Shown here one piece after another: positions 1 through 5,108 of a DNA stretch of 12,825 nucleotides. Numbering within the stretch: the stretch's first letter is position 1; the number at the start of each line of letters is the position of its first letter. The translations under genes were made by a program, and so were the position numbers. The notes below the pieces were generated by a model. That model was not told where the DNA came from and ran no database searches. It worked only from the letters and a program-made list of their open reading frames with translations. Origin of the DNA: an uncultured Collinsella sp. (GTDB taxonomy: Bacteria; Actinomycetota; Coriobacteriia; Coriobacteriales; Coriobacteriaceae); assembly GCA_902478985.1 (NCBI GenBank), contig CABSNH010000034.1, positions 1-12,825 on the forward strand, read 5' to 3'.

Positions 1-48
1 TCTACACCCTAGAGTTCGTCGGCAGCGTCAGATGTGTATAAGAGACAG
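1..48 (+). other. Illumina Nextera adapter, non-genomic
   Basis: These bases match the P5-side Nextera library adapter: the end of the flow-cell oligo (TCTACAC, 1-7), an 8-base i5 index (CCTAGAGT, 8-15, which I recall as index S516), the Read 1 primer site TCGTCGGCAGCGTC (16-29) and the 19-bp Tn5 mosaic end AGATGTGTATAAGAGACAG (30-48). Genomic sequence begins at 49. Reading frames entering from here give the well-known adapter peptides MCIRDR and MYKRQ, so any start codon placed in this stretch is false. Confidence 0.98.
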
Positions 49-49
49 G

Positions 50-262
50 CTCTTAATGATTTCAAACATGTATCGCAGCCTGGCGGGCGCTGGTGTCCTG
101 CTCGTCATTATTCTGCTTGCGTCATTGCTGCCGGAATCTCATCGGCTTCCAGCGGCGCTGTGCTCTTTTATCGCTTTATTTGTCGCTTCCTGGGTCAAGC
201 AAGAGCGGTATGTGGAAAAACGAATCAACTTCAATCTTGAGGAACGTGATAATCATGAGTGA
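50..262 (+). CDS. Small two-helix membrane protein, 5' end not seen
   Basis: I do not recognise this protein. The in-frame genomic codons begin at 50, directly after the adapter. The visible part has two hydrophobic segments, one around SLAGAGVLLVIILLASLLPE and one around LPAALCSFIALFVASWV, separated by a short polar turn and followed by a charged tail of about 20 residues rich in Glu, Arg and Lys. This fits a two-helix membrane hairpin with both ends on the same side. ATG codons at 56 and 68 could be starts, but neither has a visible Shine-Dalgarno site and only 7 genomic bases precede the first, so the gene is probably truncated by the contig edge. Its stop (260-262) overlaps the start of the next gene by 8 bp, which implies co-transcription and translational coupling with the metallo-hydrolase gene. 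A small membrane effector or anchor for that enzyme is a guess. Confidence 0.6.
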   Translation, partial: LLMISNMYRSLAGAGVLLVIILLASLLPESHRLPAALCSFIALFVASWVKQERYVEKRINFNLEERDNHE

Positions 263-1154
263 GATTAAGTCTCTGTCCGTTGGCAACGGTGACATGTTTT
301 ACATCAATCACAATACTGATAACTTCAGCATGATTGACTGTGATATTACCGATGAGCGTAAGTCAGAAATCCTTGATGAGGTCAAATACCTCGCAGGGAA
401 AAAGGATATCGTTCGTTTTATTAGTACGCATCCGGACCAAGATCATATTCAGGGCATTGAGTATCTTGATGAACTGGGGCTTATCCCGAATTTTTATTGT
501 GTCGACAATAATGTTTCCAAGTCCACGGAGACCAAGAGTTTTAAAAAGTATAAAGAGTTGAAGAGCTCGTCGCGCGCTTACAAGATTAGCAAGGGGTGTA
601 GGCGCAAATGGATGAACGTATCTGATGCGGAGAGCGGCTCTGCTGGGATTAGCGTCCTCTGGCCCGATGTGACAAATGAGACCTTCCAGAATGCTCGGCG
701 AGATGCTGAAAACTCTGACAAACCCAATAATATTAGTCCCGCGATTGTCTACTCGCTTGAAGATGGTGTCCGTGCACTTTGGCTTGGTGACATGGAGAAT
801 GACTATATGGCTGCGATCGAAGACGACATCGAGCTTTCGCCTGTGGACATTCTCTTTGCGCCGCATCATGGACGGAAGTCCGGTCGCGTTCCTAAGACAT
901 GGCTAGATAAGTTGGAGCCTCGGTTGATCGTTGTGGGAGAGGCCCCGTCAGACGAGCTTGAGTATTACTCGAATTACAACACTCTGACACAGAATAGTGC
1001 TGGCGACATTTTGTTCTGCTGCGAGACCGGCAAGACTCATGTTTATGTTGGATCTCCTTCTTACAGCGTCAATTTCTTAGACCGAGACCCTAATGCTTCG
1101 GTTGTGAAGGGTTCGCTGTATTATTTGGGCTCTTTTGATTGCGGTGATCGTTAG
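255..1154 (+). CDS. ComEC-like metallo-beta-lactamase-fold hydrolase
   Basis: A 299-residue protein with the metal-binding signature of the metallo-beta-lactamase superfamily: His59-Pro-Asp61-Gln-Asp63-His64 (THPDQDH), Asp179 in GDMEND and His204/His205 in APHHG. The N-terminal strand SVGNGDMFYI resembles the opening of ComEC/Rec2-type MBL domains, some of which are nucleases; there is no ComEC membrane channel, so this is a stand-alone cytosolic enzyme. No signal peptide is visible. I place the start at ATG 255, preceded by a GAGG-type ribosome site around 239-242; upstream extensions in this frame run through the neighbouring gene and lack a ribosome site. The overlap with the two-helix membrane protein suggests one functional unit. 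A nuclease or phosphodiesterase role, possibly in phage or plasmid defence, is inferred from the fold and the accessory setting only. The fold is clear, the substrate unknown. Confidence 0.85.
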   Translation: MSEIKSLSVGNGDMFYINHNTDNFSMIDCDITDERKSEILDEVKYLAGKKDIVRFISTHPDQDHIQGIEYLDELGLIPNFYCVDNNVSKSTETKSFKKYKELKSSSRAYKISKGCRRKWMNVSDAESGSAGISVLWPDVTNETFQNARRDAENSDKPNNISPAIVYSLEDGVRALWLGDMENDYMAAIEDDIELSPVDILFAPHHGRKSGRVPKTWLDKLEPRLIVVGEAPSDELEYYSNYNTLTQNSAGDILFCCETGKTHVYVGSPSYSVNFLDRDPNASVVKGSLYYLGSFDCGDR

Positions 1155-1260
1155 TTCCGCTGTTGTCCGTTCAATCATGACGTGTCTGCGCTTTTTCCTG
1201 ACAGGCCCTGATGTGCCCTTCAATCTCCTTGAGATGAGTTAGGATGTCGTAAGCAATACA

Positions 1261-1279
1261 AAAGCTCTTCGGGAGCTTT
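1261..1279 (+). repeat. Small perfect hairpin ahead of terminator
   Basis: AAAGCTC (1261-1267) and GAGCTTT (1273-1279) are perfect reverse complements around a 5-base TTCGG loop. It lies directly next to the large terminator hairpin at 1280, so the two form a tandem hairpin at the 3' end of the metallo-hydrolase transcript. No T-run follows this first hairpin, so it is not a terminator by itself. Confidence 0.55.
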
Positions 1280-1318
1280 AAGGGTGACGCTTTCTCTTAG
1301 AGAGTGTTGCCCTTTTTT
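1280..1318 (+). terminator. Intrinsic terminator of the MBL operon
   Basis: An 11-bp stem (1280-1290 with 1304-1314, including three G-U pairs) closes a loop that itself can pair (TCTC/GAGA), and a run of six T (1313-1318) follows. This is a classical rho-independent terminator in the right place, about 125 bases behind the metallo-hydrolase stop codon. Confidence 0.85.
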
Positions 1319-1507
1319 CATCCATGCAATGTGTGACGTGCGGCTAAGCGCCATTTCGACAATGGGGTGGTCGAGTACGGGCGATTTCTACTGGTTGATG
1401 CGATCGCGAATAAACAATTGATATCGATTAGAATTAAGTCAATTGCGGTGGAAGCCCTTGGGTGATACCTGGAGAGGATTGATGCGTCGGCCCTCATTTA
1501 TTGTTTG

Positions 1508-1539
1508 GATGTAAGATTCGGCCTGTCAAAACTTACATC
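1508..1539. repeat. Inverted repeat GATGTAAG / CTTACATC
   Basis: Two perfect 8-bp arms (1508-1515 and 1532-1539) are separated by 16 bases. The arms could be half-sites for a dimeric DNA-binding protein, or a remnant of a mobile-element end. No gene start lies just downstream, so no function can be assigned. Confidence 0.35.
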
Positions 1540-1691
1540 TCAATTCAGAAAAGACGAAATTGCGTGAGATTTTCTGCTCGCATGTATCTTTACTGACACT
1601 CATTTACCTGGCCCTAATTCGCAACGGATTCTTGGCTGAGGATTGAACGGGACTACGCACTTCCTTAGAGTGTGAATTGCGATGAGGCCTT

Positions 1692-2227
1692 GTGCCTTCT
1701 TATGCCGCGGGTGTGGATAGCCTTACCATCGCGGGACAGACCTACGACGAGCCTGGTGTCTCGGGCCCCGGCTCGGCGGCGTGCATGTTGTTGCTGCTAG
1801 CAGCAGATCGGGCGAGGACTGCCGCTTCTTTGGCATGTACGCCTCCGATTGCCAATTTGTTGTGGACGCTTCCTGGGTGGACGCCAGTGGGGCCGTTGCT
1901 TAGCATGTGGTAATTGAACCCACAGGCGCCCAGTCGTCGGCGGGGAAGACCCAGCCCGGTACCTGTGAGCCCACTGGTGGCAATCCCGCGGGGGATACAA
2001 GGCCCGGTAGCGAAGAAAAGCCCGGTGATGAGACCAAGCCCAGCGAAAACCCGCTCCCCACGCCTGATTCGTCGCCCAAATCGGACGCCAAGCCTGCGCC
2101 CGCGTCCTCCAAGACGCCTGCGATCAAGACTGCCAAGAAGACCTAGCCCGCAACAACGCAAACCGCCGCGCTCCCTAAGACCGGCCACGGTGACTGGGCG
2201 GTTGCGTGCTTTGCCTTCGCCTTCTAG
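1692..2227 (+). pseudogene. Decayed C-terminus of LPXTG surface protein
   Basis: Remnant of a sortase-anchored cell-wall protein. One frame gives YAAGVDSLTIAGQTYDEPG up to about 1790. The likely continuation is in another frame (GEDCRFFGMYASDCQFVV, then DASWVDASGAV), broken by a TAG at 1901-1903. It then becomes a wall-spanning region rich in Pro, Lys, Ser, Glu and Thr with short repeats such as PGSEEKPGDETKP, is broken again by TAG at 2144-2146, and reaches an LPKTG sorting motif (2171-2185). Only a short hydrophobic stretch (WAVACFAFAF) follows before TAG at 2225, without the basic tail a working sorting signal needs. At least one frameshift, two internal stops and no start or N-terminal domain mark it as a fossil. 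Sequencing error could explain one defect but not all of them. Confidence 0.75.
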
Positions 2228-2367
2228 GTATGTTGTTGGTCACCATAAAAGTTCGGGCACTTCGTTGGGGGCCTTATTTGACAATGTAGTTTCTGCCGCT
2301 TCTTCCCCACATTTCTCTGAGTCAATAATGCAGATTGCTTGAACACGGCTTGGGGCTTGCCATAAAT

Positions 2368-2395
2368 TTGAATTTGACTAAACTTAACTTATAAG
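2368..2395 (+). promoter_or_regulatory. Candidate promoter of toxin-antitoxin operon
   Basis: A -35-like TTGAAT (2368-2373) and a -10-like TATAAG (2390-2395, five of six consensus bases) are separated by 16 bases and lie about 40 bases ahead of the toxin start. The -10 box lies inside the 16-bp palindrome, as expected for an autoregulated toxin-antitoxin operon. An alternative -35, TTGACT at 2374, has no well-spaced partner. Confidence 0.5.
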
Positions 2396-2399
2396 TTAA
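2384..2399. promoter_or_regulatory. 16-bp palindromic operator
   Basis: TTAACTTATAAGTTAA is its own reverse complement over all 16 bases. It overlaps the candidate -10 box of the downstream operon. The dimeric helix-turn-helix antitoxin encoded at 2884-3276 is the obvious candidate to bind it and repress its own operon. The binding partner is inferred. Confidence 0.65.
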
Positions 2400-2436
2400 C
2401 CATATTTGGTTTCTTCTGAAGCGGAGGGGGTGGCCT

Positions 2437-2844
2437 TTGGCTAGTGACTATGAGCTTGTCGAATATGCTGATCCCGAGGGACGACCTTTTTGGGAACTAA
2501 CCACCTCCCCTGAGAACTCTCAGTTTCAGAAGATGATGTCTGATCCTAAAACGAAGTTTACCGCCCGTAAAATGATCAATCAGATTTCAAAAATCTATGA
2601 TTACGGGCTAAAGGATGTCAGTGGAACGTCAAAGCTTCGATGTATCGAGCCTAAGATTGGACTATACGAACTCAAGGGTTTTGATGGGGTTAATCGAGAA
2701 ATGGTCTACGCGATTTGCCAAGGCGTGGACAAGATTGTTTTGCTTTTTTGGTTTAAGGGCCATCAAGGCTCGGGAAATATTTCCAAAGAAATTAAACGCG
2801 CAAAACAGTTGGCCCCGATAGCAAAGCGGCTTTTGGAGTCATAG
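2437..2844 (+). CDS. HigB-like toxin (RelE/ParE superfamily)
   Basis: A 135-residue basic protein resembling the phage Gp49/HigB branch of the RelE/ParE toxins, which are ribosome-dependent mRNA interferases. Supporting features are the central strand pattern KLRCIEPKIGLYELKGF, then REMVYAICQGVDKIVLLFWFKGHQ, and a lysine/arginine-rich C-terminal helix (SKEIKRAKQLAPIAKRLLES) typical of this group. I place the start at TTG 2437, 9 bases after a strong GGAGG site (2423-2427); no ATG fits, and the weak start codon would hold toxin output down. It is the first gene of a three-gene operon. Toxin-first order is the HigBA arrangement and also that of the mycobacterial Rv1955-Rv1956-Rv1957 TAC module. 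Catalytic residues cannot be assigned with certainty in this diverse family. Confidence 0.75.
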   Translation: MASDYELVEYADPEGRPFWELTTSPENSQFQKMMSDPKTKFTARKMINQISKIYDYGLKDVSGTSKLRCIEPKIGLYELKGFDGVNREMVYAICQGVDKIVLLFWFKGHQGSGNISKEIKRAKQLAPIAKRLLES

Positions 2845-2883
2845 CGTCGGCTTTTTTGCCCGCTTACGAAACGGAGACTTGTA

Positions 2884-3276
2884 ATGGTTAAGGTCGATTT
2901 ATCAGACTTTTACGCGGAAACGGAAACGAGTGAAACCCGTGCCTATGAGCACGCACTAGATATTGAGTTTATTGTTCATCGCGAGATGCAGCGCTCGGGC
3001 TTGAGTAAAAGCGAGCTGGCAAAGCGTATGGGCGTGAGTCTTCAGTCGCTTTCGAAATTGTTGAATTCTCAGCCCAACATGACGCTGAAAACAATCGCAA
3101 AGTTTGAGCTTGCGTTGGGTATCAAAATCATTCCTCAGGTCATTTCCAGTTATTCGAATGAGGCGCCGTTTTCTTCGTCTAATAATTTTGTCCGAGAACA
3201 ATGGTCTTCATTTAACAGCGACTGCTCAGCTAAACGATTGAACTTTGAGATGATTCCGGGAGGTTTGGCTGCATGA
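2884..3276 (+). CDS. HigA-like antitoxin, XRE-family HTH
   Basis: A 130-residue protein with a helix-turn-helix of the Cro/CI (XRE) type at about residues 40-60 (LSKSELAKRMGVSLQSLSKLL), followed by the helix TLKTIAKFELALGIKI. It should neutralise the preceding toxin and bind the palindrome at 2384-2399. It starts at ATG 2884, about 7 bases after GGAGA. The last 45 residues (86-130) form an extension with no recognisable fold and with aromatic residues Phe102, Trp107, Phe110 and Phe121. In the mycobacterial TAC antitoxin a similar C-terminal tail with a key tryptophan is the chaperone-addiction segment bound by the SecB-like partner, so this tail is a good candidate for the same role (inference). 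The stop overlaps the next start as ATGA. Confidence 0.8.
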   Translation: MVKVDLSDFYAETETSETRAYEHALDIEFIVHREMQRSGLSKSELAKRMGVSLQSLSKLLNSQPNMTLKTIAKFELALGIKIIPQVISSYSNEAPFSSSNNFVREQWSSFNSDCSAKRLNFEMIPGGLAA

Positions 3277-3722
3277 GCAAGGATTTCATTGCGCCTATTC
3301 AGGTTGTTCATTTGTTTGTTGTCGACTCAACTTTTCATATTGAGAATGAGCCCTCCCAGAATATGGATTTAAAAGTTGACGTTAGCTATCAGGACGTCCA
3401 TCTATTGAGGAACAAGGCGGGCGAGCGTGCAGACTTAAAGCTGTATGTGTGTGGCAGTCTGATTGATAGAGACGATGCAAAGGAAAAAATGCGCGCTGAT
3501 GTGACGGTTGCTATTTCGGTGTCAACAAAAATGCCGTTCGACATTTCAGACGATGAAGCGCGCCGTTATCTTCTCTCTAATGCGATTTCCATGGCGTATG
3601 GTCACGCCAAGAGCTATCTGATGGTCGTTACTGGACTTTCGCCCATGGGGGCTTTGACGCTGCCGGCAATTCTTCCTTCGGAATTGGCAGCGGACAGCGA
3701 TGCGTCTTTCCAAAGTGAGTAA
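3273..3722 (+). CDS. SecB-like chaperone of a TAC module
   Basis: A 149-residue acidic soluble protein that reads as a SecB-fold chaperone. The N-terminal half shows alternating beta-strand patterns (VVHLFVVDSTFHIE, MDLKVDVSYQ, ADLKLYVCGSL, ADVTVAISVSTKMPF). The C-terminal part (about residues 100-136) has the SecB layout of a long helix followed by a proline-rich linker and second helix: LLSNAISMAYGHAKSYLMVV then TGLSPMGALTLPAILP, comparable to the helix and Pro-Ala-Leu-Asn-Leu-Ala-Pro segment of E. coli SecB. It starts at ATG 3273, overlapping the antitoxin stop by 4 bp, with GGGAGG (3258-3263) 9 bases upstream. Its position after a HigBA pair makes a role as dedicated chaperone protecting the antitoxin far more likely than general protein export. 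The SecB fold is assigned by pattern, not by alignment. Confidence 0.65.
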   Translation: MSKDFIAPIQVVHLFVVDSTFHIENEPSQNMDLKVDVSYQDVHLLRNKAGERADLKLYVCGSLIDRDDAKEKMRADVTVAISVSTKMPFDISDDEARRYLLSNAISMAYGHAKSYLMVVTGLSPMGALTLPAILPSELAADSDASFQSE

Positions 3723-3772
3723 GTTGTTCTCGAGTTGGATTTTGCCTGCCACTGTGTGCAAATGTAACGGGG

Positions 3773-3811
3773 TGCCGAATCGGTAGTTTGACTGATTCGG
3801 CATTTATATTT
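3773..3811 (+). terminator. Terminator of the toxin-antitoxin-chaperone operon
   Basis: TGCCGAATC (3773-3781) pairs perfectly with GATTCGGCA (3794-3802) around a 12-base loop, and a T-rich tail (TTTATATTT, 3803-3811) follows. It lies about 50 bases behind the SecB-like gene and closes the accessory block before the sucrose locus. Confidence 0.8.
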
Positions 3812-3906
3812 CGAAGTTTCTAGTTGAAGCCCTGCGATGCCCGTGCTACGACAGCTAAATTGACCGTGACGTCCTGTCTTGCGACACGCATGTAGCTCCG
3901 CACGGG

Positions 3907-3928
3907 TATCATTGTGTAAGCGATTTCA
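3907..3928 (+). promoter_or_regulatory. Repressor promoter with LacI-type operator
   Basis: A -10-like TATCAT (3907-3912) is followed by TGTAAGCGATTTCA (3915-3928). The latter matches the inverted form of the 14-bp operator ahead of the PTS gene at 12 of 14 positions, including the central CG. Placed at the expected transcription start, it would let the LacI-family repressor shut off its own gene. No convincing -35 box is visible. The site also fits the catabolite-response (cre) consensus TGWNANCGNTNWCA. Confidence 0.6.
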
Positions 3929-3943
3929 ATGACAGGGGTGCTC

Positions 3944-4924
3944 GTGGTAAAGATGAAAGATGTGGCCGAGCTGGCGGGCGTTTCGAGCGCCGCGGTCTCG
4001 CGCTACCTCAACGGTGGATATATCTCGGCGGACAAGGCCGAGCGCATTAAGCAGGCGATTGAGCTGACCGGATACGTGCGGTCCAGCCAGGCTCGCGCGC
4101 TGCGCACCGGATCCACCAAGCTCATTGGCGTCATCGTGCCTAAGATTAACTCGGAATCCGTGAGCCGCATTACCGCCGGTATTGGCCAGGTGCTCGGTCG
4201 CCGTGGCTACCAGATGCTGCTCGCGAATACTGACAACGTGGCCGAGCGTGAGCTCGAGTATCTTGACCTGTTCCAGAACCACCCGGTCGATGGCATCGTG
4301 CTCGTGGCAACCATGATTACCGACGAACATCGTGCGGCCATTGCGTCTTGCCGTGTGCCCATTGTGCTGATCGGCCAAAACGTCGAGGGCGCGGCTTGCG
4401 TCTACCATGACGATTACGAGGCTGCCTTTGAGCTGGGCCATGCGCTTGCGGGTCGCGTGGACGGCAAGATTGCCTATATTGGAGTTACCGAAGAGGACCG
4501 CGCGGCCGGTTATGACCGCCGTCGCGGTTTTGAGGCCGGCTTGCGCGCCGCGGGTAACCCGCTCGATGCCGCCTTGATTCGCCTGGGCTCGTTTACGCTC
4601 GACTCGGGCTATGGTGCGGCGCGTGAACTGCTTTCCGTCGACCCCGATGTTTCGTTTATCGCGTGCGCGACCGACACCATGGCGGCGGGCGCGCTGCGTG
4701 CCATCGATGAGGTTCGCGGCATGGGCGAGGGTATACACCGCGTGAGCGGTTTTGGCGACAACGCGTTTTTGCGCGCGCTGACGGGCGGCATTCCCACCGT
4801 GCATTATGGCTACCTGACCAGTGGCGTCGAGGCGACCAATATGTTGCTCAACACGCTCGATGGCGTGGAGGGGGAGAGCGGTCTCAAGACGCTCAAACTC
4901 GGCCATCAACTTATGAATGTCTAG
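3944..4924 (+). CDS. LacI-family repressor of the sucrose locus
   Basis: A LacI/GalR-type repressor of about 326 residues. The N-terminal helix-turn-helix (MKDVAELAGVSSAAVSRYLN) and hinge region are followed by a periplasmic-binding-protein-like effector domain (from TKLIGVIVPKINSESVSRI to the end), including the family segments HPVDGIVLVA, RRRGFEAGL and CATDTMAAGALRA. I prefer GTG 3944, which lies 5 bases after AGGGG; ATG 3953 (starting MKDVAELAG) is also plausible, while ATG 3929 has no ribosome site and abuts the operator. Similar CG-centred operators before this gene and before the PTS gene indicate autoregulation and control of the transporter-hydrolase pair, the role of ScrR-type sucrose repressors. 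The effector (sucrose-6-phosphate, fructose or another sugar phosphate) cannot be read from sequence. Confidence 0.88.
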   Translation: MVKMKDVAELAGVSSAAVSRYLNGGYISADKAERIKQAIELTGYVRSSQARALRTGSTKLIGVIVPKINSESVSRITAGIGQVLGRRGYQMLLANTDNVAERELEYLDLFQNHPVDGIVLVATMITDEHRAAIASCRVPIVLIGQNVEGAACVYHDDYEAAFELGHALAGRVDGKIAYIGVTEEDRAAGYDRRRGFEAGLRAAGNPLDAALIRLGSFTLDSGYGAARELLSVDPDVSFIACATDTMAAGALRAIDEVRGMGEGIHRVSGFGDNAFLRALTGGIPTVHYGYLTSGVEATNMLLNTLDGVEGESGLKTLKLGHQLMNV

Positions 4925-5012
4925 GCTTTGGGCATGTCTGCCTGCCTTTGAGGCCCCTGTTTTTGCGGTAAAACTACCATTCGCCGGCTTTTTCCTACCG
5001 TTCACCCTACTA

Positions 5013-5026
5013 TGAAAACGATTACA
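5013..5026. promoter_or_regulatory. LacI-type operator, first copy
   Basis: TGAAAACGATTACA, a CG-centred pseudo-palindrome typical of LacI-family binding sites. It is identical to the copy at 5039-5052, and the centres are 26 bp apart (about two and a half helical turns), placing the sites on opposite faces of the helix. It matches the cre consensus TGWNANCGNTNWCA at every defined position, so catabolite control by a CcpA-like protein cannot be excluded. No clear -35/-10 pair could be fixed nearby; a weak CAGACA/TACAGT pair with 18-base spacing (5025-5054) would overlap both operators. Confidence 0.75.
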
Positions 5027-5038
5027 GACATATGAAAC

Positions 5039-5052
5039 TGAAAACGATTACA
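5039..5052. promoter_or_regulatory. LacI-type operator, second copy
   Basis: Exact second copy of the operator TGAAAACGATTACA, 57 bases before the PTS start codon. Two identical sites this close suggest cooperative binding by the repressor encoded at 3944-4924. Confidence 0.75.
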
Positions 5053-5108
5053 GTGTAAGTGTCAAAGGTAGTCGGGTGCGCATGCACCCGTTGGAGGAAA
5101 GGGAAGTC

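Larger units (their letters stand above)
1155..1691. other. Gene-free accessory stretch
   Basis: These 537 bases contain no intact reading frame that looks like a protein on either strand. They hold the hairpin and terminator behind the metallo-hydrolase gene (1261-1318) and one 8-bp inverted repeat (1508-1539). The rest is relatively A+T-rich and I see nothing else. The part next to 1692 may include further, unrecognisable decay of the surface-protein pseudogene. Confidence 0.6.

Noticed and set aside
93..254. N-terminal extension of the metallo-hydrolase frame, which would give a 353-residue protein.
   Set aside because: It overlaps the two-helix protein out of frame, has no ribosome site and precedes the normal MBL start; ATG 255 has a ribosome site and fits the family.
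1418..1434. TTGATA and TAGAAT as a promoter in the gene-free stretch.
   Set aside because: The two boxes are only 5 bases apart, and no gene follows.
2278..2306. A perfect TTGACA -35 box upstream of the toxin operon.
   Set aside because: No -10-like sequence occurs 15-19 bases downstream, and it is about 150 bases from the gene.
3926..5005. Long open frame on the minus strand across the LacI gene (359 codons).
   Set aside because: It lies opposite a clear LacI-family gene; its composition is the low-complexity His/Arg/Ala pattern of antisense frames in G+C-rich DNA and shows no domain.
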